Assembly (NCBI RefSeq): GCF_000316115.1
Contig: NZ_JH993797.1
Location: 1,660,486-1,724,485, forward strand
Length of the DNA stretch: 64,000 nt
Source of the DNA: Leptolyngbya sp. PCC 7375
Lineage (GTDB): Bacteria > Cyanobacteriota > Cyanobacteriia > Phormidesmidales > Phormidesmidaceae
Direction of reading: 5' to 3'
Below, one piece after another: positions 45,582 through 55,834 of this stretch. Position 1 is the stretch's first letter. The number at the start of each line of letters is the position of its first letter. The notes below the pieces were generated by a model. It ran no database searches and was not told the origin of the DNA. It saw only the letters and a program-made list of their open reading frames with translations. The position numbers and the translations under genes are program-made.

Positions 45582-45646
45582 ACCCAATCTACCCGACTTA
45601 TTTCAACAACTAGCTTAAACGCTTGCCCACTTGTGAGACACACACC

Positions 45647-46585
45647 ATGAACACCTCCCCTCCTCCTTCGGACTTTATAGTCCCCCTCTCCTTAGAACCT
45701 CATCACCAGGCCGAACAATTCCGCAAAAATCAGTCAAATCCGCAGAAAGGCAAGCAGGTTTATCTCAATACGCTGGCTATTTATGCCACTCGTTTTTACT
45801 TGGAATGTCTAGGGTTTGAGCCCGATCTAGACGCTAGCGATGGCCTTAATCCGGTGCAGCAAATGTTATTGGGAACAGCGGGGTTAGCGGTGGCCGACCA
45901 GGGGCAGATAGAGTGTTGCCCGGTGCTACCTGGTGAAACTGAATTGGCCATTGCCCCTGAGGTCAGTTGCGATCGCATTGGCTATGTCGCTGTACAACTC
46001 GACAACAATTTACGCTTGGCCACCCTGCTTGGATTTGTTAGCGAAGCCACTGAGCCAGTTCCCCTCGCGCAGCTGCAGCCCATGGAAGATCTCTCGCAGT
46101 TGCTCACACCGTCTATGGCTCAACAGAGGGTGCAGCAAGCGACCCAACAGGCCAGCGAACAAATTACCCAGCTCAGCCAATGGTTACAAAACCTGGCCGA
46201 TGACAGTTGGCAAGCGTTAGATAGCTTTGTTAACCCAGCCAATCTAGCCTTCAGAAACCAAACAACAGGTTTGGGAGAAAGCATCATTGGCCGTTGCAAA
46301 CGCATTAGTCTCAATGACCAAGATGTCACCCTTGCCCTGGGTCTTTTGCCCTTATCCGCATCTTCAACAGAGATTCAGGTGCAGGTTTACTGTACGCAAG
46401 AACAAACTTACCTGCCTCCCCAGCTACAACTTAGTGTTCTAGATGCCGACAATCAAGACGTGATGCAGGCCGAAGCCAGAGCCACGGAAGCAATTCAGCT
46501 CAAATTTACCGGCAGCCCCGGCGAACAATTTAGCCTTAGAGTCGCATTGCAAAATGCCAGCTTTGCTGAAACCTTTATTATTTAG
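45647..46585 (+). CDS. DUF1822 family protein
   Basis: 312 residues. The N-terminus is diagnostic for DUF1822: VPLSLEPHHQAEQF, SNPQKGKQVYLNTLAIYA and FYLECLGFEPDLDASD. A cyanobacterial family of unknown function, it nearly always lies beside sigma-like, CHASE2 and DUF928 genes. No signal peptide or membrane helix is seen, so it is probably cytoplasmic. It starts 65 nt after the sigma-like gene. I chose ATG 45647 over the upstream TTG 45623 because the family N-terminus begins close to this Met. An anti-sigma or adaptor role is conceivable from the pairing but not shown. Confidence 0.88.
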   Translation: MNTSPPPSDFIVPLSLEPHHQAEQFRKNQSNPQKGKQVYLNTLAIYATRFYLECLGFEPDLDASDGLNPVQQMLLGTAGLAVADQGQIECCPVLPGETELAIAPEVSCDRIGYVAVQLDNNLRLATLLGFVSEATEPVPLAQLQPMEDLSQLLTPSMAQQRVQQATQQASEQITQLSQWLQNLADDSWQALDSFVNPANLAFRNQTTGLGESIIGRCKRISLNDQDVTLALGLLPLSASSTEIQVQVYCTQEQTYLPPQLQLSVLDADNQDVMQAEARATEAIQLKFTGSPGEQFSLRVALQNASFAETFII

Positions 46586-46623
46586 GAGCAAGAATTCTAT
46601 AACATGCCCCATCGTATTTGTAG

Positions 46624-46643
46624 GGGCGTACCGACGTACGCCC
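46624..46643. repeat. Short palindromic repeat of a dispersed cyanobacterial type
   Basis: GGGCGTAC and GTACGCCC flank a 4-nt loop. A second, imperfect GC-rich palindrome lies at about 46679-46698. Such elements are scattered between genes in many cyanobacteria, and here they sit inside the DUF1822-CHAT intergenic region. Confidence 0.6.
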
Positions 46644-46795
46644 TTCTAGATGTCGGCAAGTTATCCATATCCTGCATTGGACGCACAGCCGTGCGCGCCT
46701 AACAAATTTTGACAAAATAGATACAAAGTTCGAACTCAAAACTCCCCCTCCCTTGTAACCTCTGCCATATTTCCACCAATCCCTCTCCCAGACCC

Positions 46796-49174
46796 ATGAC
46801 CGAAAAACTGGTAACGCTAAAACTTGAGGGTGATATTGCCACCACTGGATTTCACGTGCTTCTAGAGATTGGCGAAGAGGGTGCTCGGCCAGATATCGAA
46901 GCCATTGGCTCTCTGCCTGCCAATCCCCAGCTGTTGCAACAGCTGCAAAAGTGGCAAGCTAGCTATCGTCTCCTAGATACACCCTCTCGTATTCAGCCAG
47001 TAGAAATCACCTATGTGGGGTCTCTGCATACGGTTGATGCCTGTCAGCAGGAGGCTAAAAATCTGGATCAGCAGTTTAAAACCTGGTTACAATCATCCAC
47101 GTTTGCCTCAATTGATCAACCGCTGCGGGAAGAACTGAGCCCAACGGATACGGTGCGGATGGTAATGCGTACAACCAATGGGCATTTGCACCATCTGCCC
47201 TGGCATTTATGGGAGTTAGTGGATCGCTATTCGAGGGTGGAGATTGCCCTGGGCACGCCCACGATTAAACGATTCGAAGACCGTGAAACCCAACAGGGGA
47301 TCGTTAAAATTTTAGCCATTCTCGGTGATAGCAGCGGCATTGATGTAGACGCAGATCGTCAGCTATTGGAGACGATTCCTGGGGCTGAGGTGACTTTTTT
47401 AGTGGAACCCCAGCGACAACAAATTACCGATCAGCTGTGGGAACAACCCTGGGACTTACTCTTTTTTGCCGGTCATGGTCGCACTGAGTCGGGGGCAGGC
47501 ACGATTTATATTAACCCTCAAGAAAGTCTCACATTAGATGAGCTGAAGTATGGGTTACGCCAGGCGATTAAACAGGGATTACAGCTGGCGATTTTTAATG
47601 CCTGCGATGGGTTAGGTCTGGCGTCAGCCCTGGCTCCCCTCGGTTTGCCACAAATGATTCTGATGCGTGAACCTGTGCCTGATCGGGTGGCCCAGACATT
47701 TTTGAAATACTTTTTAGATGCTTTTGTGGCGGGTGAATCACTTTACCTGGCGGCTCGTCAGGCAAGAGAAAGACTCCAGGGGTTGGAAGATCGGTTTCCC
47801 TGTGCTAGCTGGTTACCGATTATCTTTCAGGTCAATCCAACTCTGCCCAAACGCTGGTCGCAGCTGGCCAAGACAGATGCTGCGCCTGTTCAGCCCCATC
47901 GGTTTAGAACTATCCCTAAAGTGGGTGGTTTGCCGATTAAAACTCTGTTGACCATCAGTGCCGTAGTCACCGCCGCCGTTGGCCTACTGCGTTGGACGGG
48001 TGGGTTACAACGGGCAGAGCTGCTGGCCTACGATCGGTTCATGCGACAGCAGCCGACTCAAACTATGGACGACTCGCGGTTGCTTGTTGTCGAGGTCACA
48101 GAAGCTGATGTTAATACCTATGGGTACCCCATTCCCGATGATGTGTTGGCGCAGGTGATTGATCGGTTGCTGCCGTATCAACCGCACGTTATCGGTTTTG
48201 ATATTGCTCGTAACCGGGTAACTCCGGAATCAGGTCCCTTAGGACAGCATTTTCAGCAACAGGATAATCTGGTGGCTGTTTGTAGTTTTGGCCAGGCCGG
48301 TGACGCCAATAAATCTGGCATAGGCCCCCCATCTAGTATGCCGGAAAACCGAGTAGGCTTTGGGAATGTGGTGCCTGATCCGGATGGTATTTTAAGGCGG
48401 CAGCTGCTGTTTGCCCAGCCAGATACCACCAGCCTCTGCACGAGTCGGATGTCTTTGGCCATGCTCACAGCGTTACATTATTTAGATGCTTTGGGGATTC
48501 AGCCGGAAAATCTGGATCGTGATCGGCTACAGCTGGGTGCGGCTATTTTTACGCCTCTAGAAGATCGTAGCGGTGGCTATCAAGACATTGATAGTCGTGG
48601 TTTTCAAACGCTGTTAAGGTACTCACCTAATTCTGATATTGCCCAACGGATAACCCTGACTGAATTACTCTCGGATGAGATTTCGTTAGAAAGTTTAGAG
48701 ACTCGTGCTGTATTACTCGGTATGAGTGCGCCGACTTCCAATCCGACGGAGTATTTTCTGACCCCGATTGGAGCAGGAAAATGGCCCCGAGAAACTCTAC
48801 CCGGCATCGATATTCATGCCCAGATCTTTACCTATGTGACAGCAGCAGCACTGGATGACGTATCGGTGTTGCAAACGTTGCCTGCATGGAGTGACGGACT
48901 GTGGATCGCGGTGTGGACGATTGCAGGCATAGGGCTCACCGTTAAGCCGCGAGTCTGGCCAGTTTGGTTACTCAGTCTAGGCGGGGCCGTAATTGTGCTC
49001 TATGGCACGAGCTGGGGCCTGTTTGCGGTGGGGTTGTGGGTGCCGTTAGTGCCAGCAGCCCTAGGGTTAGTGGGGACCAATGTGGGTGCGATCGCACTAG
49101 CCCATGGGTCCAAAACAGCAAGCCATAACAACGATACTTTAAACAACTCCGGAAAATCACCCAAACCATCGTAG
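46796..49174 (+). CDS. CHAT protease fused to CHASE2 sensor and membrane helices
   Basis: 792 residues. Residues about 120-350 form a CHAT domain with dyad His227 (FFAGHGRT) and Cys270 (FNACDG). A hydrophobic helix at about 380-397 leads to a CHASE2 domain (about 400-695: AYDRFMRQQP, LLVVEVTEADV, VIGFDIAR), an extracytoplasmic sensor usually attached to kinases or cyclases. Two or three more membrane helices (about 705-775) end the protein. The topology suggests a cytoplasmic caspase-like protease controlled by an external signal. It follows DUF1822 by 210 nt and precedes DUF928 by 30 nt. The dyad is intact, so protease activity is expected. The substrate is unknown; the TPS-CHAT fusion downstream and the sigma-like protein are candidates by position only. 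Confidence 0.88.
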   Translation: MTEKLVTLKLEGDIATTGFHVLLEIGEEGARPDIEAIGSLPANPQLLQQLQKWQASYRLLDTPSRIQPVEITYVGSLHTVDACQQEAKNLDQQFKTWLQSSTFASIDQPLREELSPTDTVRMVMRTTNGHLHHLPWHLWELVDRYSRVEIALGTPTIKRFEDRETQQGIVKILAILGDSSGIDVDADRQLLETIPGAEVTFLVEPQRQQITDQLWEQPWDLLFFAGHGRTESGAGTIYINPQESLTLDELKYGLRQAIKQGLQLAIFNACDGLGLASALAPLGLPQMILMREPVPDRVAQTFLKYFLDAFVAGESLYLAARQARERLQGLEDRFPCASWLPIIFQVNPTLPKRWSQLAKTDAAPVQPHRFRTIPKVGGLPIKTLLTISAVVTAAVGLLRWTGGLQRAELLAYDRFMRQQPTQTMDDSRLLVVEVTEADVNTYGYPIPDDVLAQVIDRLLPYQPHVIGFDIARNRVTPESGPLGQHFQQQDNLVAVCSFGQAGDANKSGIGPPSSMPENRVGFGNVVPDPDGILRRQLLFAQPDTTSLCTSRMSLAMLTALHYLDALGIQPENLDRDRLQLGAAIFTPLEDRSGGYQDIDSRGFQTLLRYSPNSDIAQRITLTELLSDEISLESLETRAVLLGMSAPTSNPTEYFLTPIGAGKWPRETLPGIDIHAQIFTYVTAAALDDVSVLQTLPAWSDGLWIAVWTIAGIGLTVKPRVWPVWLLSLGGAVIVLYGTSWGLFAVGLWVPLVPAALGLVGTNVGAIALAHGSKTASHNNDTLNNSGKSPKPS

Positions 49175-49204
49175 TTAAAACGTATACAGAGAGAGAATCT
49201 ACCC

Positions 49205-50002
49205 ATGGCCAAAAAACAGGATCCAACTCGTTTACTCAGCTTGTTTGCTGCGCCTGTGGCAGCACTCAGTCTGTTTGCTCCAGCCATGGGTCAGTCTGCG
49301 CTTCAGCCTGAGCTTGCCGCTGTTAATTACAATCCTCCCAACCGTGGTGCACCATCACAAACGCGTAATGCCTTGAGCCGGGCTGGACTCTGTGGCGATC
49401 TGACTGCGGTACAACCCACCCAGACTAACTGGGGAGAAACGTTAGCGGCGCGTCCCACCTTTGGCATTTACGTAAATGCCCCCGCCACCCATTTAACGTT
49501 TGAACTTAAAGACGAGAGTTCTGGAGAGATTCTGCATCAGGCCACATTTGAGCAGGTTACGGGGCCAGGAATTAGTCTCTACACGCTGCCAGATAGAGCA
49601 CCCACTCTGGAAGTCAATCGTCCCTATCGCTGGCAGGTGAGCCTGGAATGTGAGCAGTTCAGTACGGTGCAAGCTCCACAGCGGGGGACGAGAATCTCGG
49701 ATGGTATGATTGTGCGTCGTGCCCCTGGTGACGAGCTACAAACAGCCCTAGCTGCTACATCAGATAACGAAAAGCCATCACTGTTGGCGGCCAATGGTCT
49801 CTGGTATGACACGGTTCATGCTCTACTCACCTGGCGTTTGAAATTTCCTGAAACAGAAACCTGGACGGCGCAGTGGCAGGGTTTATTAACCCATCCCATG
49901 GTGCAGCTCGATCATCTGATGGAGGCAACTCCGATCGATTGTTGTTTAGCTGCCGCTTGCCCTCATACGGATGCAGAACTAGACTTATCCACAGCTCTTT
50001 AG
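49205..50002 (+). CDS. DUF928 family exported protein
   Basis: 265 residues with a signal peptide (hydrophobic residues about 10-28, cut near AMGQ). The body has NRGAPSQTRNALSRAGLC, an APATHLTFELKD strand and the YDTVHALLTWR segment typical of DUF928. The family is cyanobacterial, of unknown function, and usually adjoins CHASE2/CHAT genes. It probably sits in the periplasm. The end (ATPIDCCLAAACPH) has three Cys close together. It is 30 nt after the CHAT-CHASE2 stop, so co-transcription is likely, and its product may meet the external CHASE2 domain or the secreted TPS protein. Confidence 0.85.
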   Translation: MAKKQDPTRLLSLFAAPVAALSLFAPAMGQSALQPELAAVNYNPPNRGAPSQTRNALSRAGLCGDLTAVQPTQTNWGETLAARPTFGIYVNAPATHLTFELKDESSGEILHQATFEQVTGPGISLYTLPDRAPTLEVNRPYRWQVSLECEQFSTVQAPQRGTRISDGMIVRRAPGDELQTALAATSDNEKPSLLAANGLWYDTVHALLTWRLKFPETETWTAQWQGLLTHPMVQLDHLMEATPIDCCLAAACPHTDAELDLSTAL

Positions 50003-50136
50003 AGACGTATAAAATCAACCTACTTTTCTTTCGGCCCATCTACTCATTTATTCCCACTGAGACTGTATCCATCACTCACACCCTAACGACTCTTTCAAGG
50101 AAACAAAATTCATCAGATTCCAACGCTTAGATATAC

Positions 50137-50156
50137 AGACGTTGCATGCAACGTCT
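50137..50156. repeat. Perfect 20-bp palindrome upstream of the TPS-CHAT fusion
   Basis: AGACGTTGCA is followed by its exact reverse complement TGCAACGTCT. I recall this as a dispersed intergenic repeat in cyanobacteria; a half-site (GACGTTGCAT) also occurs near 4799. Regulation is possible but less likely than a repeat. Confidence 0.6.
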
Positions 50157-50227
50157 CTCCAATATCTGCTTTCGGATTTGATCAATAGCTTCCTCTAAGA
50201 CTCTCTTCATAACTGGAGATCTCTCCT

Positions 50228-53200
50228 ATGTTGCCAGTTGTTCCACTGCCAGGTAACATTCCTCAACCCCCACTTCTGTTAGAACTGGGACAGCCTGCGC
50301 TATCTGATGTCAAACCGATCAATGCAGAAACGTCTTCCACGTCACCCGTCTTTAGCAATGGGATAAGGACAGACACACTGTTGGCTCAGGCAATTACGCC
50401 TGGTTCTGCCGATGTGGGCACTGTTGTCACCCCGGGTACCACCCAGATCGACATTACCGGTGGTCAGGTGTCTGGCGATGGTGCCAACCTATTCCACAGT
50501 TTTCAAGAATTTGGTCTCACGGAAGACCAGATCGCCAACTTTATTGCTAATCCAGAGATTCAAAATATTCTGGGCAATGTGAGCGGTGGCAGTGTCTCCT
50601 TGATTGAGGGTGTACTACAGATCAGTGGCAGCGATGCAAATCTATATTTGATCAATCCGGCAGGGATTGTTTTTGGGGCTAATGCAGAGCTGAATCTCAA
50701 TGGTGATTTTACGGCCACTACGGCGGATCGCATTGGGTTTGGGGATGAATGGCTGGATGTGCTTTCTAGCGGAGATTACCCGCTTCTGGTGGGTGCGCCC
50801 AACCAGTTTGGGTTTAGTGCTGAGCAACCGGGCAGTGTTGTGAATTTGGGCACGTTATCGGTTACACCAGGGCAAAGTATAACGCTCATGGGGGGGACGG
50901 TGGTCAATGGGGGAGAACTGTCGGCAGCCGATGGCACCATTACTTTGCTGGCTGTGCCAGGAGAAAATCTGGTCCGCATTAATCAGGCAGGTACATTGCT
51001 GGGTTTAGAGGTTTCTGCTTTACCGGTGGCAGATGCTTCACAATCTTTAAACCCACTGAGTTTGCCAGAATTATTGACCGGTGGTTCTTTGGGAGCAGAC
51101 AATTTAGCGTTAGTGACAGATCCCGACGGTACGGTCAAGATTCAAACGACATCTAGCACGGTGCATTTGCTTTCGGGAAGTACTGTAGTGTCAGGGCAAG
51201 TGAGCACTGCCGGTGACCAGGGTGGACACATTGCGCTGCTGGGTGAGCGTGTGTCTCTTCTGGGTGCTGATGTCGATGCCTCCGGTAGTGTTGGAGGAAA
51301 TGTGCGGGTTGGAGGTGGCTTCCAGGGGCAGGGTAATGTACCCAATGCATCTCGCACCATTGTTGATGGCAGTGCTCAAATTCAGGCTGACGGTATCGGT
51401 GATGCTGGCGAAATTATGGTGTGGGCCGATGACCATACTCATTTCTCAGGTGAGGCCAGGGTTACCAGTGCCACAGGCAATGGCGGTTTTGTTGAAATTT
51501 CTGGCCGTAATTCGCTGGTATTCGTGGGGCAGGTAGACGCATCGGCACCCAACGGTACTACAGGCACATTGTTGCTGGACCCCACCAATATTGAAGTGGT
51601 GGCGGCTGGAAGTGACACCAATAATCTGGGGGATGTGGATGACGTTAGCGACCCTGACTTGGGGGCAGGTAATACAACCCGGATCGATGTTGCTGCTTTA
51701 GACAATGCCAATGCCAATATTGAGCTACAGGCGAGTAACGATATTACGTTTAGTGCCGCTGTCAACACTAATGTGGGATTAAGCGCGATCGCAAACAATG
51801 ACATCACCATTAATAGCGACATCAGTGCTGACGGTGACTTAACCTTGCAGGCGGGGGCTGATATTAATGCCAACAGCGACATCTTCACTGACAGTGACTT
51901 AAATTTTCAGGCCGGAGACAACATCAACGTCAATAGCAACATCACCGCTGACGGTAGCCTTACCCTTGGGGCTGATACTGATGGTGATGGCACCGGCTCC
52001 GTGGTCACCAATTCGGGGGCTCAGCTGCAAAATTTTGGTGGAGATGCCAACATTTCTGGCGAAGCGATCCAGGTAGGCAATATTGATACCAATGGTGGAG
52101 ACCTGATGCTAACAGCAGATGCCAACGGTGATGGGATCGGTGGCGTAACCGCTATTGCCGGGACTCAATTGATCACCAATGGAGGGACTGCTAATGTCAC
52201 CGGGGCTGAGGTGCAGGTGGCCAATATTGACACCACAGCTGCCTTTGCAAACGGTGGAGATGTCAATGTAACGTCTGCAGGTGACATCACCTTTGAAGCC
52301 ATTAATGCCAGTAGTACCGGGACGAGTGTTGGTGCTGGTGGTGGGGTGACGCTGACGGCCAACGGTACGGTGCGAGGGACAGGCGAAGTCACCCCTGGCA
52401 CCACAATTCAGACCACGGGGCTGACGGGGAACGGCACCGTGCAAATTCAACACGATGGCGGCCCTAACAATGTGCCCTTTACCGTGGGAGATGCGTCTGA
52501 AAATGGCACTGCGGGCAATATTGTTGCCGATGGTGTTCTCAGTGGAGTCTCTTCCCCGGTTTTACCCAATGGGGGTAACGATACCAATATTGATCCAGCC
52601 ACAGGGGTAACGGTCACATCGGTGAACGCTCCACCCACCCTGAGTGCTGATATTCAGCTGCCGGATACGCCTGCTAATCAGGCACTAACATTCACGTTAG
52701 CTGACATAAACCCAGCGGTGACCGATAGCAACAACGACAATATCACTTTCGAAATAGCGTCGATTTCAGCGGGGACATTGTTGTTGAACGGGGTGGCAGT
52801 GCAACCAGGGGATGCGATCGCACCCACCGATACCTTAGAATTTATTCCTCCCGCTGATGCCACGGGGCAAATTACGGCCTTTACCCTGCGTGCCAGTGAT
52901 GGCGTCTCTCAGTCAGCCACAGTGCCAGTTTCTGTTGCTTTAACGGATATTCCCACCATTGAGCTGCCCCTTGATCCCACCTTAGGGGTGGCTCAAGCCC
53001 CCTCACTACCGGCATTAGAAACTGAAGAACAAACCTTTGTGCTGGGTATGTCATTGGCTCAGTCTCCTCTGCTAGAAGAGTTGACTATTTTAGGGGCAGT
53101 TCTGCCAGAACCCTCCTTGTTGATTGTCGGAAATTTGTCGATTTTGCCTGAGAACAGGGTGCCCACGTCCGGCACCATTAATCCTGGCTTTTTACCCAAC

Positions 53201-55834
53201 TTAGGGTTGCAATTTACGCCAGGGGGCAATGATCCACTTCCCAGTCTCCCCGGTGACCCAGGCACGACAACCGATATTTTTCCGATTATTCTGCCAAATC
53301 CAGAACTTACCGATGTGCCTGCCGATCCAGGCGGACCTGAGCCCTCTGCCCCCGGTCAACCAGGTACGTCCCCCGATCCAGGCACCCCTGGGTCGGAAAC
53401 CCTTGCCAGACGACCAGACAACAATACGCCAGCGGGCACTCATCTAACTACAAATACTGTTGTGGGTCCTCCCCAAGGATTAGAAAGCTGTCAGGCCCAG
53501 GCGCAAGAAATTGCCATGACTACAGCCCGTACCCAGACGGTTTACGAAGGGCTGATCAACTGCCATGGACAAAACCTGGCCAAAGCGGTTGAGTTAGATA
53601 ATGCCGCCTGGGTTGTTTATTCCCTCAACAATTTAGCCATTTCCCATTTTGTGGTGGGGGACTATTTAACCGCCCTGGATGTTCATGAACAACAGCTAGA
53701 AAAAGCCATTAAGCTGGATGATGCGACTCAGCAAGGCATTGCCTTGGGGGGAATTGGTGCAGTCTATGGAGCCCTTGGTGACTATGCCACTGCCATTGAC
53801 TACTACCAGCGCAGCCTGGACAAGATGCCCATCGAAACAGCCCCCCAGTGGAAAGCATTGACCTACCGTAATTTAGGCAACGCTCACTTTGCTGAAAAAG
53901 AGTATGACCGTGCTGCTGACTATCAACAGACCAGTCTGGATATTTCTCGCGGCATCAAGGATACCTATGGTGAAATGCAGGCCTATGGCAACCTCGGCCA
54001 TACCTATGCGATCCAAGGAGATTTTGCCGGTTCGATTGCTGCCTATGAACAGGGTCTGGCCTTGGCCAATGATTTGAACAATCACCTGGAGACAGCTCAA
54101 ATGTTGTTGGGGTTGAGTACGACCTATGCCTATCAGCAAGGCTATGATCAATCCTATGATTATGCTCAACAGAGTTTGGCCATTGCCCAAGGGCTGGGGG
54201 CACGGTTGGGTGAAGGCATTGCCCTGACCAATATGGGAAATGCGTTGCTATATCTCAACCGTTTGCCAGAGGCAGAAGACGTGCTGCGCAATGCCATCAC
54301 GATTTGGGAATCTCTTCGGGCCGGTCTGGGCACCCATGATTCCTTTAAGGTGGCAATTTTTGAAACCCAGGTGGCGGCCTATCGCAATTTAGAAGAAGTT
54401 TTGGTGACCCAAAACAAACTAGAGCCAGCCCTGGAAATTTCTGAGCGGGGTCGCGCCCGAGCCTTTGTGGAGCTAATTGCCAGGGGTAAGGTAAATCCCA
54501 ACCAGGCCGGGCCGATTACCCCGCCGTCCATTGAGCAGATGAAGCAAATCGCCAGGGCTCAAAACTCCACACTGGTGGCATATACCATTATTCGGGACCA
54601 GGTGGCAGATACCCCCCATGGGGCATCGGTGCAAACCAGTATTGAACCGGAGGATGTGCAGCTCTATATCTGGGTGGTGCAGCCCACAGGAGACATGCAT
54701 CTGCGACAGGTGGACCTGGAGTCGTCATTGCAGGCCCAGGGGACATCCTTGGTGAAGCTGGTGGAGACCAGTCGCGATCGCAGCGGCATCCGTGGCGATG
54801 TTGCCCCCAGTCGCTCTTTGGCGATTCGCCCTGGTGATCAGGTGCGCCGTGAAGGCGATCCTCAAGATTGGGCTCCCTATGGGGTTGTTACCATCGATCC
54901 TCGTGCCCGCACGGTCACCCTCAGTCACCCAGACTTTGCCCTGCCTAACCCGGTTGTGCCATTAGGCGAAGTCTATAAAGTTGATGGCTCAGCTTTTGCA
55001 ACTGTTTTGACCCAGCGTCAGCATTGGCAAGATCTATACCAGCTATTAATTGAGCCCATTGCAGATTTGCTACCCAGCGATCCCAATGCCCGAGTTGTTT
55101 TTGTCCCCCAAGAGCAGCTATTCCTGGTGCCCTTTCCAGCCCTTCAGGCAGAAGATGGCAGCGACCTGATCGAACATCACACCATTCTCACGGCTCCAGC
55201 CATCCAGGTTCTAGGGTTAACCAGTGACAGCGATAACGAGGCGGTTGCTAGCCAACCCCTGGTGGTGGGCAATCCTAGCCCCATGCCCCAGCAATTACAG
55301 CCCTTGCCCCACGCCGGTACCGAAGCCCATGGCATTGCTGATCTGTTGTCTACATCTGCGCTAGTTGGTGATGCAGCTACAGAAACAGCAATTAAACAAC
55401 AGTTGTCCACCGCGTCGCTGATTCACCTGGCCACCCACGGTTTCTTTAATGAATCCAATCCTTTGCAAGGCTCGCTAGCCTTTGCCCCCACGGCTAATCA
55501 GGACGGCTTCCTCACCGCCGAAGAAATACTCGGTCAATCGCTACAGGCTGACTTGGTGGTGCTCAGCGCCTGTGATACTGGACGTGGGCAGATTACTGGC
55601 GATGGCGTAATCGGTCTATCTCGGTCATTTTTAGCAGCTGGAGCCGATAATGTCATGGTTTCCCTATGGCAGGTGCCCGATGATGCCACTGCCCAACTGA
55701 TGATTGAGTTTTATCGACAGCGCCAGGATTTAGACAACGCCCAAGCCCTGCGACAGGCAATGCTGGCGACCCGTGAACAGTATAAAGATCCGGCGGCCTG
55801 GGCTGCTTTTACCCTGATTGGTGCCATAGAGTAA
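50228..55834 (+). CDS. TPS exoprotein fused to TPR repeats and a CHAT protease
   Basis: 1868 residues. A TPS domain (about 60-300) has ANLFHSFQEFGL and LINPAGIVFG, followed by a beta-helix region to about 790, a cadherin-like segment with VTDSNNDNITFEI (about 800-900), a Pro/Gly-rich linker (about 975-1075), TPRs (about 1085-1400) and a C-terminal CHAT domain (about 1510-1868) with His1737 (ATHGFF) and Cys1782 (SACDTGRG). A secretion domain and a caspase-like protease on one chain imply an exported or surface protease. The first 55 residues are not a normal signal peptide: LLAQA near residue 52 resembles a cleavage site but no hydrophobic core precedes it. An in-frame TAA at 50210 blocks an upstream start. 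No TpsB gene is nearby. Confidence 0.88.
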   Translation: MLPVVPLPGNIPQPPLLLELGQPALSDVKPINAETSSTSPVFSNGIRTDTLLAQAITPGSADVGTVVTPGTTQIDITGGQVSGDGANLFHSFQEFGLTEDQIANFIANPEIQNILGNVSGGSVSLIEGVLQISGSDANLYLINPAGIVFGANAELNLNGDFTATTADRIGFGDEWLDVLSSGDYPLLVGAPNQFGFSAEQPGSVVNLGTLSVTPGQSITLMGGTVVNGGELSAADGTITLLAVPGENLVRINQAGTLLGLEVSALPVADASQSLNPLSLPELLTGGSLGADNLALVTDPDGTVKIQTTSSTVHLLSGSTVVSGQVSTAGDQGGHIALLGERVSLLGADVDASGSVGGNVRVGGGFQGQGNVPNASRTIVDGSAQIQADGIGDAGEIMVWADDHTHFSGEARVTSATGNGGFVEISGRNSLVFVGQVDASAPNGTTGTLLLDPTNIEVVAAGSDTNNLGDVDDVSDPDLGAGNTTRIDVAALDNANANIELQASNDITFSAAVNTNVGLSAIANNDITINSDISADGDLTLQAGADINANSDIFTDSDLNFQAGDNINVNSNITADGSLTLGADTDGDGTGSVVTNSGAQLQNFGGDANISGEAIQVGNIDTNGGDLMLTADANGDGIGGVTAIAGTQLITNGGTANVTGAEVQVANIDTTAAFANGGDVNVTSAGDITFEAINASSTGTSVGAGGGVTLTANGTVRGTGEVTPGTTIQTTGLTGNGTVQIQHDGGPNNVPFTVGDASENGTAGNIVADGVLSGVSSPVLPNGGNDTNIDPATGVTVTSVNAPPTLSADIQLPDTPANQALTFTLADINPAVTDSNNDNITFEIASISAGTLLLNGVAVQPGDAIAPTDTLEFIPPADATGQITAFTLRASDGVSQSATVPVSVALTDIPTIELPLDPTLGVAQAPSLPALETEEQTFVLGMSLAQSPLLEELTILGAVLPEPSLLIVGNLSILPENRVPTSGTINPGFLPNLGLQFTPGGNDPLPSLPGDPGTTTDIFPIILPNPELTDVPADPGGPEPSAPGQPGTSPDPGTPGSETLARRPDNNTPAGTHLTTNTVVGPPQGLESCQAQAQEIAMTTARTQTVYEGLINCHGQNLAKAVELDNAAWVVYSLNNLAISHFVVGDYLTALDVHEQQLEKAIKLDDATQQGIALGGIGAVYGALGDYATAIDYYQRSLDKMPIETAPQWKALTYRNLGNAHFAEKEYDRAADYQQTSLDISRGIKDTYGEMQAYGNLGHTYAIQGDFAGSIAAYEQGLALANDLNNHLETAQMLLGLSTTYAYQQGYDQSYDYAQQSLAIAQGLGARLGEGIALTNMGNALLYLNRLPEAEDVLRNAITIWESLRAGLGTHDSFKVAIFETQVAAYRNLEEVLVTQNKLEPALEISERGRARAFVELIARGKVNPNQAGPITPPSIEQMKQIARAQNSTLVAYTIIRDQVADTPHGASVQTSIEPEDVQLYIWVVQPTGDMHLRQVDLESSLQAQGTSLVKLVETSRDRSGIRGDVAPSRSLAIRPGDQVRREGDPQDWAPYGVVTIDPRARTVTLSHPDFALPNPVVPLGEVYKVDGSAFATVLTQRQHWQDLYQLLIEPIADLLPSDPNARVVFVPQEQLFLVPFPALQAEDGSDLIEHHTILTAPAIQVLGLTSDSDNEAVASQPLVVGNPSPMPQQLQPLPHAGTEAHGIADLLSTSALVGDAATETAIKQQLSTASLIHLATHGFFNESNPLQGSLAFAPTANQDGFLTAEEILGQSLQADLVVLSACDTGRGQITGDGVIGLSRSFLAAGADNVMVSLWQVPDDATAQLMIEFYRQRQDLDNAQALRQAMLATREQYKDPAAWAAFTLIGAIE

